From positions 62,001 to 126,000 of the forward strand of contig JAJOHG010000056.1 in NCBI GenBank assembly GCA_021029095.1: a stretch of DNA of 64,000 nucleotides, in the 5' to 3' direction. The position numbers were made by a program, and so were the translations under genes. Origin of the DNA: Phellopilus nigrolimitatus (lineage: Eukaryota; Basidiomycota; Agaricomycetes; Hymenochaetales; Hymenochaetaceae). Positions 52,048 through 64,000 of the stretch are shown here, in pieces. Position 1 is the stretch's first letter; each line of letters starts with the position of its first letter. Under the pieces are notes generated by a model. It did not search any database, was not told where the DNA came from, and was given only the letters and a program-made list of their open reading frames with translations.

Positions 52048-53737
52048 ATGAACTCCAGCTCAGATGCTCCTCGAGGCTTCAGCTCGCTGTCTTCTGCTCA
52101 GAAAGCAGCGTTGAAAAGGAGTACGTCTCCCCTAGACTGAGCCTGAACAACTCTGATATGAATCTGCTTCAGATAACTTCAAAAATGTCACTGATCTCGT
52201 ATTAACAGCTCCGGTTGATCTTTCGAAGAAGCTGAAAGTATCTTTGAACGAAGCGCAATCCATTATAGAGAATGTCTGCAAAGAACTCTCGTCGGAAATT
52301 CTTCAAACTGCACGACTTGAGGCCGTTAGAACCGATAAATTCACTACCGGAGATGCATCTCTGGACGATGCTATCGGAGGAGGCATCAGAACTTGTATGG
52401 TTTGGGAGCTCGCCGGAGAGAGGCAAGCATATTTGAAATGTTGAACTCGAGTCAATCTAATTATCCATGATAGTGCTTCAGGGAAAACCCAACTTGCACT
52501 GCAGTTGTCTCTTCTTGTCCAGGTTCGCCCAATACTAGGCGGACTTTCCGGTTCAGCGTGCTACATTACTACGCATGCGAAGCTGCCGACCAAAAGACTC
52601 GATCAGTTGGTGTCAAAGCATCCTTTACTATCTTCTTCAGTCTGCAGCCTTTCAGATATACACACGGTTGCGGTGCCGACAATCGATCTCTTGATTTATA
52701 CACTGAAATTCACACTTCCGGCACTTCAGCGCAAATTGTCTGAGGATTCCGCGAAACCTATACGATTAGTAGTGATCGATTCAATCTCGGCGCTCTTCCA
52801 TACCACCGAAAAACCATCCACCTCTGCTCTTTTCGAGCGATCACGAGCACTTTCCGATCTGTCTCGTATCCTGCATACAGTTGCTGCCGAAGATCAGATC
52901 GCTTTTGTAGTAATCAATGACGTTGTAGACGTTTTCACTGAAGTTTACGCACGGAGTCAAGAGGGAGAGTCAAAGGGCGACGTGATCTATCGCGACCAGG
53001 CACGCTGGTTCAACTCGGCACATTCGATTCCCAGAGAAAATTCAAAGGAAGCCGGACTAGGTCTCGCGTGGGCCAATCAGTTGAACGTTCGAATCATGCT
53101 TACTCGGACGAATAGACGGAGGTACCTGGGCGATCCTTCGCCCCTATCAAAGCGGCGGCGCTTAGAGGAAGGTGCAACGGACTCGACTCGTGTCTCAAGC
53201 TCGGTCAGTAATGTGGACGACCAGCCTGTTCTCATTCGCCGACTTTCTGTTGTGTTCAGCTCGGTATCAGCTCCAAACTCCGTCGATTTCATTGTTACGA
53301 AAGGGGGTATATCGGTGGTGGCCGATGAGACAACTATGAGCATGTCTGCTTCGTCTGCGGTATCGCATTCTCGATCTGTTTCTGCAATCACAAGCGCAGG
53401 AGAGGTTCTTGCCAATCCACAGCCATGTAAGCTTGCGATGACGTCTTCTGATAGTGTCGGTGCGCCAGCTAGTCAGCAATCAGTTCCCCTGCGCATCGCG
53501 GAAACGGAGGAAACATGTACGTTCGATGGGCCCGTCGTTCCAGGTGCAGAGGTCATCCCAAGCTCATACCCTGGCGAAACGGATGAGTTGGTAGATGGTG
53601 GGCTATACTGGGAGGAATTCAATGATGTATCGTACGATGCGCTTTCTGGCATAGATTTTGACGGTTTGGACAAGGCGAATGTAGAAGAAGACATCCAGTC
53701 ATCAACGCCAGCTGCTTCGGAAGAGACACACATATGA
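52048..53737 (+). CDS. RAD57: Rad51 paralogue RAD57 (XRCC3-like)
   Basis: A recombination mediator that, with Rad55 in yeast, supports Rad51 filaments. The ATG at 52048 starts MNSSSDAPRGFSSLSSAQKA; splicing over GTACGT...TTCAG gives LKRNNFKNVTDLVLTAPVDL. The N-terminal helical part has RTDKFTTGDASLDDAIGGGI and a Walker A motif completed across an intron (GESASGKTQLALQLSL). Walker B is RLVVIDSISALFHTT. The core continues (SDLSRILHTVAAEDQIAFVV) to GLAWANQLNVRIMLTRTNRR, a feature of Rad57 relatives. A long, poorly conserved C-terminal extension after VDFIVTKGGISVV is rich in Ser/Glu. The stop is at 53737. Four exons are supported. Confidence 0.92.
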
Positions 53738-53993
53738 TGGGCGATTTTCAAAAATTTATACTGTGCTTATTTCGACCTCTTACTCGCTATTTCATGTTCT
53801 CGCTTTGTTCGGCATCACAAAATTTGATAGAGATACAGAGTACGAAGTTGTAAAATACAGTACATGCAACGTTGGAACATATTTACTTAGTCATTTAATT
53901 GCATCCCCCGAGTGTAGATGTTCCCTCCTGTTATTGTAATAAAAAAATCCTTTCCCCCACTTTATCGTCATAAACATACAATTGCCACGTAGC

Positions 53994-55154
53994 TCAGAAA
54001 GTAGGATACTGAGTCCTCTCATACGTTGTACGTGCCGGCTGAGCATACGGGTTTGATTGTAGTTTGCGTGGGGGGTCTTGAATAGGCAACGAGCCGCGGC
54101 GTCCTTTTTTGCGTCTAAAACCATCGCCTTCTCGCTTTGTATAAGAATCAATTGTAGCAAGAACAAAGCCGATCAGTGCTATGCCAACAAATAGTGAGTA
54201 TAAATCTCCGGTATTCACGTCCGAGACATTCATGAAAAGAAATCCTACTGACCTATCATTGCGGCGGCCCACGACACGGCTAACACCAGAATGGTGATCT
54301 GAGCGGCTTTGGGGACCCTGCTATAGTCATTTTCTAGTTTATGATTATGCCAGCGGAATGTGATGAAGACAGATGCAGCTACATTGAAAACTTTAGCCTT
54401 GCCGAGATAAACCTAGAATACAAATGAACGTTCGGCCTACTTGTGTTAATTGCACATATGAGTAAGTAAACCAACGGTTCAAGCAATGTCCCTTTTTTCC
54501 TTGTAATGACACATAATGGCCTGATATGAGATGTCAGCACAAAAAAGGGAATACGAGGAATGGCGAAGACAACGTACAGCAGGATCGCGAGGATGAATGA
54601 TCCGCCCGCCATGGCGAACTGGACTATCTGGAAAGCTAAGCATACAATCGATTAAAATCATAGAATTACATTTTTAACAGTCGAAGTTCCTCTTACTTTG
54701 AGCCGGTCCATAGAAAAAGACCAAAGCTGCAAGGGCAATTGAACCCCCATTGAAAAATACAAGCAGAACTACGGAGCAGCCGGCGAAAGCATGTTAGCAT
54801 TCCAGATGATAAATAAAACATATAAAATTTTAGCTCACAAACTATTACACTGGATCGAAATACCGCTGAAGAGCACATTTCATTCCACGGGACTGGGAGG
54901 GTACGGCAAAATATGAGAGTACCAAAGTCGAGATCAGAGTAAATATAAAGGGCCGGTTGCTGCGTCTATGCTGAATATGCAGACCTCGCTGATGGAGAAC
55001 GCAATGCCAAGTTTGCTTGTGGAAGCCTTCACGGCAAACTTGCAAAGAAAAAGGTAAGGAGAACCGACGAATGAAGCAATACGTTTGGTTGAACGCTTAG
55101 TCGCAGCGGCCGTAAGGCATGTAATAGTAGCACATCCGGGTTTGAAGTAGGCAT
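53994..55154 (-). CDS. Unknown multi-span membrane protein (5' end uncertain)
   Basis: At least five exons on the minus strand encode hydrophobic spans: PFIFTLISTLVLSYFAVPSQ, GCSVVLLVFFNGGSIALAAL, FAMAGGSFILAILLYVVFAI, ITILVLAVSWAAAMIG, and DLYSLFVGIALIGFVLATID. The C-terminus is basic and ends RTTYERTQYPTF at 53994. The soluble loop VYLGKAKVFNVAASVFITFR with WHNHKLENDYSRVPKAAQ joins two of the spans. Upstream, an ATG at 55154 (MPTSNPDVLLLHALRPLRLS) and a further open stretch to about 55245 could supply another span, and an exon near 55595-55450 with a GTGAGT donor may be the true start. I cannot fix this end. Family unknown. Confidence 0.6.
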
Positions 55155-55814
55155 CGTTAGCGCAGGACATAGAGCCGTTGAGACTTGTGTGTATTCAGTG
55201 TCCTTCAATTGCAGTGCTAGCGGATATCCCCCAAAGACAAGCGTGGGGACGAGGAATATTGTTCGTCCTCTTCAACTTTGCTACATGAATTAAGTGGCGA
55301 GGTACATGTAACATTCGACAAGAGAATGCAAAGCGGAATGTGTCTTTTTGGGCACTAAGGCAAGCTAGTGAAACTGCAAAGTGAATCGATCAACATGCAA
55401 TCATCAATTATTTGAAATCGGACATCGCTCATGGGCAGAGCAACTCACTAAACAGCTGGTATTAACAACGTGCCAAATGTTTCTTGTAGATTCAGAGTTC
55501 TCTGTAATGTCATCATGAAATAGATCGAGCTCTGCCAGTCGAGAAATCGAAAGTTCTTGAACAGAAAAGAGCAAAGCAATCATCATAAATATCATATATG
55601 GCCTTGTGTCCTATCATTGGGTAAAGTGGGAGATTCGTAGAATACAAGTAAAACCTTCAATAATGCCGATCGGAGCGCAGTGGGACGTACAGAAAAGGGG
55701 GATGTGAGAAACTAAAATGATGACGGGGCATGATGCAACAGGAAACGTTGAATCGTCCGTGATAAAGGAATACATGCCCGCTCGCCACAGTCGCCATCTG
55801 AGTCACCCCGACGC

Positions 55815-56684
<870 letters not shown>

Positions 56685-59600
56685 ATGCATTTTTCATGTT
56701 CTTTAGCATTGCTGACCCTTCTGCTGGGCTTGTCCGCAAATGCGGCGCCCTCAAATGACTCGCAGTCCTTACTATGGGGCACGTACAGACCAAACCTTTA
56801 CTTCGGTTTGCGGCCGCGTCTTCCCCAGTCTCTTATGACAGGTCTGATTTGGCATGGGACTCAGGACTTTCAATCTTTCCAGAGTGGGTACTCATTTAAT
56901 ATGTATCTGTATCTCCTGCTAAATGTATACGTGAAGAGGCTCGTCATGCCTGTGACCAGGGGGACGGATTGTCTGGTTACACTTGGACCGAACACGACGC
57001 GCGAGAGGGAGGCGTCCAAACTATCAAGGATCCAACAAACAACGTCATTGTGACTACTGAGCTTCTAAAAGTACAAGGAGGCGAGCACGGCGGCAGCTGG
57101 GCTGCCAGAATCAAAGGCGAACCACTTGATTCTGGTAAGTAACAGTGGTTTCAAAATTATTTCCGAATATATTAAGCTTAACCATATGCCAGCGTTTCTT
57201 TCAAGGACATCGTTTATATTCTACTTTGGAGTTGACGGCCTAGGTGGGCTGGAGATGGATACAGATGAAGACGAGAATGTGAGCTTACCCTGTTATTTCA
57301 TGGAATTTTAAATGAACCTTGACATGTCTACGATAGGGATTGGAAGGGCCAGTCAAGTTCTCTGGTAGCACTCCAGACCTTGGCGATTTCACAATTCGTA
57401 TTGTGGATGGTAAGTGTTTACGGCATAGCTAGAAATCGACATTCTTACTCTATAAGATAGGACCAGACAACAATGCTGTCACAAATTCTCCCCATGCTCA
57501 AGCTTTTGCTGACCGCATAGGAAAGACGCATTTTACGGGAATGCGCACTGTCCCCGGAGATGTCTGGAAAGCTCGAGGTAAGCCGTTCGTTTTTTGTTCT
57601 TACCTTTGGTAACTTAGAAATGCGACCAAATTCTAGAACTCTTGATGAACGCTGTGCTCAAGCATGCTCAAGAGGTAATCGCTCCCTTCCAGGACCCAGC
57701 GAAAGGTGCACCACATCCTTCCTTCGTTCTCCAACTTCCAGACGAGGTCTATACGGCTAGCAACCTCTTCGCCGTCCAGAAGTCGTTTGATGGGGAATTT
57801 CAATTCGATGTGTTCTTTGAAAGTGGAAGCGCGAAACAGAAGCTGAGCTGTGAGGACTGCGAAAGACTCAGCTATGAGCGTTTGTAACAGGGTGCTTCCT
57901 TTTTTTTCCAGCATCCATTCTTGATAACGGAATACCCGCATTCAAGGAGAAGTTCGCGAAGAAGTTCAACGAGAAATTTCCTTTTCCTGAAGGAGCGTCA
58001 GACGCGTTGATTGCCTTCTCTAAGTCTGTCACCTCAAATCTCATAGGAGGTATTGGATACTTTTACGGAGACTCCATTGTCGACCCAGGGTTCACGCGAG
58101 AATGGGATGAAGAGGAGGCATCAGACGAAGAGGGAAAAGCATTCTGGTCCCAGCTTGACAGAATCGAGGGGGCTACTTACTGCTACTCCGAGCCGAAGTT
58201 TCTTCCCAAGAGGCTTTTACTGGTAAATTTGGGTTGTACGCTCTGAGAAACAAATGCTTTTATTTCTTTTATTTATAGGGATGAAGGCTTCCACCTTCTG
58301 CACATCGGGGCTTGGGACAACGATTTGAGGTACGTGTCAATATTGTATGAGTATGTAGGTTAATTAAATAGCATCTTCTTAGCTTGGAGATTTTAAAGGA
58401 TTGGATAAACCTCATTGACGAGGATGGCTGGGTTGCACGCGAGCAAATTTTGGGAGAAGAGGCACGTAGCAAGGTCCCCTCAGAATTCATTACGCAATTT
58501 CCGTCATACGCCAACCCGCCAACGTTGACGATGGCAGTGACCGCAGTTCATCGATAGATTGAAAGCATCGCCCGAAGGACCTTCGGACGCTGATTTGGGC
58601 ATGGACCTCGGCAGTGGACACTCAGGCGATTTTCTCCGACGACGCGGCATCACTTTCGGCAGGTGATGACTATCTCAAGAGGCCTGAACTCGCGCAAGAG
58701 TTCCTACGATCGATCTATCCTAAGCTGCGAAGGCACTATGATTGGTTCCGGCGCACGCAGCGTGGGCAGATTAAACAATACGGACGAACCGCGCGCTCGC
58801 GTACAGAGGCATACCGATGGCGTGGACGCTCAGAACAGCATGTATTGACAAGCGGGATGGATGACTACCCTCGTGGCCCTGCACATGCGGGTGAGCTACA
58901 CCTAGACTTAATGTCGTGGATGGCATTCTTTACGAGGACGATGCGCGATATTGCGGGCTATATCGGCGAAGCGGATGATGAAAAATCGTTCGTGGCAATC
59001 GAAAAAGCGATCCTTGATAACCTCGAGGATCTGCACTGGAGCGAAGAGGACCAAATGTACTGTGACATAGGTATAAACACGGATGGTAAGCCCCACGCTA
59101 GCCGCTACTAATACAATGTGCTCAGCATCACACATACAGACGAATCCGATTTTGTCTGCCACAAAGGCTACCTTTCGCTCTTCCCCTTCCTACTTGGTCT
59201 CCTCGAGCCTTCCTCGCCACATCTTGCTTCGATTTTTGATATTCTTCGCTCACCGGACCATCTTTGGTCGCCTTATGGTATTCGCAGTCTATCAGCATCG
59301 CATCCCGACTTCGGACAGGGTGAAAACTATTGGAAGGGCCCTATATGGATCCAGATGAACTACATGGCGCTGAGCTCCTTGTATAAGGTAAGCATCGTAT
59401 GGACATGTATGCGACAAATATTAACTGCGTGAAATGGTGATTAGAAATATGCGAAGGAGCCAGGTCCAAACCAGGCGAGAGCCAAAGAAATATACGCTGA
59501 ACTGCGCAAAAACGTCATCGACAATGTCTTCAAGGAATATGAGCGCACAGGATATGTTTGGGAGCAATACGATGCGATCACAGGAGAAGGTCGGAGAAGG

Positions 59601-59765
59601 TATGCCATTCCTTTAGTGCTTTCCTGTTCGAAAGGTAATAATGTTGTCTATAAGTCACCCGTTCACTGGCTGGACGTCTCTTGTAACAATGAGTGAGCTT
59701 TCGTTACTAGCCAGTAAATACAGCCCGAACTAATGTTTTATCCAGTCTTGGCTGAGAAGTATTAG
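56685..59765 (+). CDS. ER mannosyl-oligosaccharide glucosidase I (GH63), with a frame break
   Basis: Removes the outermost glucose from N-glycans in the ER. The ATG at 56685 gives a signal peptide (MHFSCSLALLTLLLGLSANA). Then SLLWGTYRPNLYFGLRPRLP, LIWHGTQDFQSFQ and, after an intron, ARHACDQGDGLSGYTWTEHD follow. The GH63 catalytic domain is seen in TEAYRWRGRSEQHVLTSGMD (with the acid Asp in GMDDYPRG), FGQGENYWKGPIWIQMNYMA and YDAITGEGRRSHPFTGWTSL. The last exon ends VTMILAEKY at TAG 59763-59765. About eleven exons. Between AVTA (58545) and DYLKRPELAQEF (58660 on) the frame must change: FIDRLKASPEG is in one frame and TQAIFSDDAASLS in another. Either an intron of 76 bases (58546-58621) or single-base shifts explain this. 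Confidence 0.9.
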
Positions 59766-60081
59766 ACTGGACCATTGAGAAGAGACTACCCTACTTTAAT
59801 CTGTCTTGCTTTCGAATGGACCTGTTATGCATGATAATAAATTATGCAGCTGTATATATACCGGTGTCGACAGCTATCAGCTATATGATATACTACTTAA
59901 ATATGGTAACGTGGAATCACGCGACAAGAAGGATAAGTGCGATACGACAGTGCAGAAGGCTCAACAAATATCGGGAGGTGAACAAATAACGGCAGAGCAA
60001 GTGCAAGTAACTGAGTCATAGCACGCGAGTGACAAAATGTGCAGAAGTGAAGGTATCTTTTATGTGGCACGGGTATAAGCA
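59766..60081. other. Convergent 3' spacer, glucosidase I / unknown gene
   Basis: 316 bases between convergent stops. No gene seen. Confidence 0.5.
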
Positions 60082-61320
60082 TCATGGGAAGTCGTCCGAG
60101 TTGAACTGGAGAGATTCGAAATGAAGTGGATCCAACGCAAGTTGATCAGTCAAACCAGCATCATGGGCGGACGGCAACGTCAAAGACGCGGCGAGGTTTT
60201 CGATCGAAGTGTCCATCGCAGAAATCATCGATGTGGCGGGGTCCTCCGAGGTGAAATCCTTGTTAAACTTTTCGATGGCTGTGCTTGACGGCGACGCGAA
60301 CCCGGAGCTCATGCCTTCCGGCGTTGGAGGGACTGACGAAGTCGCCAATGACGAGCTGGAGTGATTCGTGCTATGCATGATACTAGGCATGCTCGATTGG
60401 ATGCTAGGGACGGTTGACTGAGACAGCGTGGAGAACCGGCGGCGGGGGAGGTCGAAGAATGAAAAGCGGCGTTTCACCATGGTGTCCTGTTCCCGAGACA
60501 AACGCGGGAATTCTAGCGTCTCGCACGAACGATGAGCATCCATAGAAGGTTTCGAGTTTGAACCTAGCACGCCTACACCTCCTGTCGATTTTTTTTGCGA
60601 GAACTTGAAGCGAAGTGAGAAGAAGCTGGGATTCTGCGTCCCCCTCGAGGCGGGCAAATCCGCGCCTGTGATGGAGGGCTCTGGACGCTGCACGTGTGCG
60701 AGATTGTGTTCCTCTTCCACAGACTGCCGAGCTGTTCCCGTGTCGCGCTCCGATCCAGAACCTATGGTAGAAGGCGGTGACGGATTTTCTTTGCGAGATT
60801 TTTTGCGACCTATCGGCTTGAAAGAAAAAAACGATGCTTTCCGAGGCACCTTCGGCGGTTCTGGCTTGGGGGACGGTGCACAAGTGGGGATACTATTTTC
60901 CGACCCTCCGCCAGTTTCTCCCGTCGTGGACGTTGCAGGAACTGGCCGAGTACCAGCAGATAGCTCTAACGACCTCAGTCTTTCCCTCAGACTCTCTGCC
61001 TCCTCCACCAAGCTGCGCATCGCGAATACGTTTTCCCGCTCCTCCCTTTCTGCCACCACTGCGGCCACTGGGTCGGCACTGAATACATCATCCTCGGCGT
61101 GGTCGGAATAGTCGAGTTCTGCGCTTAAGAGGTCCTCGTATACGAGAGCGCCGGGTTGTGCGTCCTTGAGTGCATCGAAACAACACCACGGAAGAGTGTC
61201 GTATTCTTCCTCCGGAGGTACAACGAACACATTGGGAAGCGACACGGTCTCTGAAGAGGGACTCTCGCGGCTCGCTGTTACTTCCGAGTTGTCCGATAGT
61301 GGCTCCACCGTTGTCGGCAT
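60082..61320 (-). CDS. Unknown intronless Ser/Pro-rich protein (412 residues)
   Basis: A single uninterrupted frame from ATG 61320 to the stop at 60082, in a window where almost every other gene has several introns. The N-terminus is acidic (PEEEYDTLPWCCFDALKDAQ; LLSAELDYSDHAEDDVFSAD). A predicted coiled-coil or helical stretch follows (EEAESLRERLRSLELSAG). Later there are three short similar aromatic/basic motifs: KASFFSFKPIGRKKSRKE, NPSFFSLRFKFSQKKS and KRRFSFFDLPRRRFSTL. They look like a repeated docking or phosphorylation site, which is my inference. The C-terminus is Ser/Thr-rich. No known domain is recognised. Confidence 0.75.
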   Translation of the reverse strand: MPTTVEPLSDNSEVTASRESPSSETVSLPNVFVVPPEEEYDTLPWCCFDALKDAQPGALVYEDLLSAELDYSDHAEDDVFSADPVAAVVAEREERENVFAMRSLVEEAESLRERLRSLELSAGTRPVPATSTTGETGGGSENSIPTCAPSPKPEPPKVPRKASFFSFKPIGRKKSRKENPSPPSTIGSGSERDTGTARQSVEEEHNLAHVQRPEPSITGADLPASRGTQNPSFFSLRFKFSQKKSTGGVGVLGSNSKPSMDAHRSCETLEFPRLSREQDTMVKRRFSFFDLPRRRFSTLSQSTVPSIQSSMPSIMHSTNHSSSSLATSSVPPTPEGMSSGFASPSSTAIEKFNKDFTSEDPATSMISAMDTSIENLAASLTLPSAHDAGLTDQLALDPLHFESLQFNSDDFP

Positions 61321-61650
61321 CGTGGAAAATGGAGGAAAATCGATAAGACCTCACGAGGGAGAAATGAAAGAAAGAAAAGAGCGTAGGATTGCCGTTCTTT
61401 GCGAGCGACAAGTTGGTGAGGTGAGTTTGGAAAAGAGGCAAGAACCAACGGTCGTCGTTAGACTCACTACTTAGCTGCAACTAAGTCCGTCCTGTGCTTC
61501 TGCCGATCCTTTCCTAACCCAATAAGAACATAGTATTACTACATTAATCGATACATGGCAGTCCTCTAAGTCAACAAGCCTCTACGTATCGGAAAAATAT
61601 AAGTGAGTAATTGCGCAAGTACTATACCGACCACACGTTCAAAGACACAG
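61321..61650. other. Spacer between unknown gene and MFS transporter
   Basis: 330 bases; MFS 3' UTR and the upstream region of the intronless gene. Nothing else seen. Confidence 0.5.
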
Positions 61651-64000
61651 CTAGCACATCTCTTGTGCACCTCTAATAGCCTTCTTCTCCGGAACAGCGG
61701 GTTTCAACGTAACATTGATGGGTGTCGGCACCCTCTCCTCGTCTTTGACCGCAAACTTGGACTTTGCACGAACGGACTTCCCATATTTCTAGAACGATAT
61801 GGATCCACCTAGTCAGAGCCTGGCTCGCCGGCAGAAAATGAAGACGAACCCAGAATAACAGCGGCATAGGCATACACCCCAAGGACAAAAACGCGAACAC
61901 GCTCATGGCCCAGTGGTCACCCAAACGAGCGAACATAAAAGGGCTGAACAAAGGAAACGCACACGCCATTATCGAGCGAAGTACGACAGTCGCGGCGATC
62001 GCGCTTGCTGCATATATCGAGTATGAGTCCATCAAGTACGATGTAAGCGACTGTAGAATCGTTGAGATGCCTGTTCCGAAGGGAACCCCAGCAAAGACGG
62101 GCGCAAAAAAAGAGACTGGAGAGTCGGATGTCCTAAAGGCCCCTCAGCCTCTAAGTACATGTTAGATAATGGTTGTAGAAAAGGGCGTACCACGCGAACC
62201 AGAAGAGACCGACGGGAAGCATCACAGCACCCACCATTGCACTATATAAGCGGCTGAATAAAATGAAGGACAAGTCAGAAGTCGCCGAATGACTTTTCGA
62301 AAGCGGCACCTCACTCCTCAGGGGCAGCTTTTCCAGTTGGACTTTTTTCCATCGCCTTCCAGTAAAATCGGTTTTGCAAGGGCGTCAAAGCAGTGCCAAC
62401 AATCATACCTAGACCAATACCAAGAAATGCTAGGCCACCTTGTCCAGGTGAAAAGTGACGGTGTTCTTCGAAAACGATCGGGAATGCTGCAAATAATGCG
62501 TACAATATAGCATACGCAATGGCGATATAGACCGCAAGAAGCGTTACTATGGGCTCCGTGAGAAGGAACACTGAGGCAGGAAGAATAATAAATAAATATC
62601 TTCAAATAATAATAGAAAAGCTTTAGCGCACAGAAAGGTCTGCTCATGTTAACTTTAAGTACGTTCCAAAGCGATCGCGAACGCGTAAGGTCAAATTTAG
62701 AGATATAGCCGACTTTTCCTTGAGACTGTCGCCTGAGAAGGCGCGCGCGTCGGCGGAGAAGTACGGGAGCATACTATCGAGGGGGATGAGTGAGCTTTAC
62801 TTTTCAAGGAGAAGAAAGGAAACGACCACTTACAGTTTCGGGCAAGAATAGAACGCCTAAAATCAGGACAACTCCGGAAAACATCATCATTATCCAAAAA
62901 TTGAAGCGCCACCCGAGCCTGGGGTCCTCCGAAACGAAACCGCCGACTATAGGGCCGATGACTGGAGTTCGTTAATCAGCTCAACAGCAAGACGCCCCAG
63001 CTTACAAGACGTAGCGTACCCGGTCCCAGAAACGGTGCAGTCGAGTAAAGAGCAACGGCTAAGCCACGTTCACGAGCTACCCACATATCTGATATAGCTC
63101 CTCCGGCATTGGTAAGTGCTAGGGTATGTCAGTCTTATATTTCAGCGCACTGTCGAGGAGTCACGTACGGGAGGAGCCTGAAATCCCGGCGAGAAGTCGG
63201 CAGACGAGCAGCGTCGTAACGTTTTTGGACAGCGCTCCTCCCATATGTAGTAGCGTATACGGCGCATAGGTACACATGAATATCAAACGCTGAAATGTGA
63301 TTCCTTAGTCTCGGACCATTCTTTCCGAGAGCCCGACTCAGCTCACTCTTCCGTACATCTGACTCATATTTGATGAGTTATCGGGTATCGGGGAAAACGG
63401 GGTTAACATTCAACACACCTCACTCAGTGGTGCAAATACGAGTGGACTGGGAGAGAAAGGATTAAGTTAGGTTAATGGCGAGGAGATAGGAACCAACCCT
63501 ATACCGAAACCAAGAACGTATAATGAGACTCCGAGGACTGCTACCTCTCGAGGAATATGCAGATCCTCGGTAGTAAAAGAAAGACCACCGCTGTACGAGC
63601 TACTCGAGAACGAAACACAGAGTGTTCCCGCTGCTAGCTGCCGTGTATTCATATGTGCTTGTCAGACGTCAGACGTCTGAAGAATTCCCAATATGCTCTT
63701 ACCAGTAAGGTAATGGGCCATTTCCTCGCCTTGGACCAGTTATACGGATTTTCTGGATCGTCAGGATCCCAATCGACGATATAAGGAGACTCTTTTGTTC
63801 CTTCGCCATGATACCGAGATACAATTTGAAGCTCCTGAAGCTCTTGTTCCTCAATTACATCAATCTGAGTCGACGACTATGAAAAATATCAATGTTAGTC
63901 AAGGACTTTTGAACGAAGGTATGCAATCGTATGAGAATGAAAGAAGAAGAGCCCCTTGGTCTCTTTAGACTGCAGCCCTTGAGCTTGTCGTAGTACATGA
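61651..64000 (-). CDS. MFS transporter, DHA1-type (5' end may lie beyond window)
   Basis: A twelve-helix drug/polyamine-type facilitator, likely at the plasma membrane. From the right: VIEEQELQELQIVSRYHGEG, SPYIVDWDPDDPENPYNWSK (the motif DPDDPENPxNWS before helix 1 marks this fungal family), LAAGTLCVSFSSSSYSGGLS, VAVLGVSLYVLGFGIG, KNVTTLLVCRLLAGISGSSP with NAGGAISDMWVARERGLAVA, GPIVGGFVSEDPRLGWRFNF, LLTEPIVTLLAVYIAIAYAI, PSYLMDSYSIYAASAIAATV-like (SYLMDSYSIYAASAIAATVV), MACAFPLFSPFMFARLGDHW and a C-tail ending AIRGAQEMC at 61651. About twelve exons. No start ATG was fixed inside the window, so the N-terminus is probably outside. The substrate is unknown. Confidence 0.87.

Overview
The window is nuclear DNA of a filamentous basidiomycete, most likely an Agaricomycete. 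The evidence is protein-coding genes on both strands, many short GT-AG introns of roughly 50-75 bases, many short exons, moderately GC-rich coding sequence with more AT-rich spacers, and gene content typical of a wood- or litter-decay type fungus (GPI-anchored GH13 enzyme, extracellular cupredoxin, TMA7, striatin, Ede1, Atg8). There are no operons and no rRNA, CRISPR or prophage. I found no tRNA I could support. The species cannot be named from the sequence.

Layout, left to right. 1-5740 (-) is most of NOT1, the CCR4-NOT scaffold, cut by the left edge. 6571-8763 (-) is a secreted, GPI-anchored GH13 alpha-amylase-like gene with a 7-base microexon and a one-base frame break. It diverges from an MFS sugar transporter (9999-11800, +). 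12049-15772 (-) is a large secretory alpha/beta-hydrolase (S9-like), head-to-head with TMA7 (15951-16382, +). 16965-19966 (+) is striatin. 20790-23120 (-) is a decayed, mosaic eIF2-gamma region in otherwise gene-poor DNA. 23890-25239 (-) is a class II cAMP phosphodiesterase, 25908-30446 (-) is Ede1/Eps15, 30947-31926 (+) is a UBE2C-type E2, and 32464-37024 (+) is the PRP16/DHX38 splicing helicase. 37415-39465 (+) is a Sel1-repeat protein and 40347-41447 (-) is a GPI-anchored cupredoxin. 42513-44399 (-) is DNA polymerase delta subunit B and 46183-49717 (+) is HID1. 50162-51831 (+) is an unknown single-span membrane protein, 52048-53737 (+) is RAD57 and 53994-55154 (-) is an unknown multi-span membrane protein. 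55815-56419 (-) is ATG8, diverging from ER glucosidase I (56685-59765, +). 60082-61320 (-) is an intronless unknown gene, and 61651 to the right edge (-) is a DHA1-type MFS transporter.

Most genes are ordinary housekeeping genes: mRNA turnover and splicing, translation, cell cycle and ubiquitin, endocytosis, autophagy, DNA replication and recombination, and ER glycan trimming. The only neighbourhood that suggests a shared function is the divergent amylase-like enzyme and sugar transporter.

The most unusual things seen are the microexon next to the GH13 nucleophile; the loss of both conserved histidines in that enzyme; the mosaic eIF2-gamma pseudogene with retained introns, an internal deletion and an unrelated coding-like segment fused upstream; and single-base frame breaks in three enzyme genes (GH13, alpha/beta-hydrolase, glucosidase I), which could be real decay or assembly error. 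I did not find a convincing new multi-gene system.
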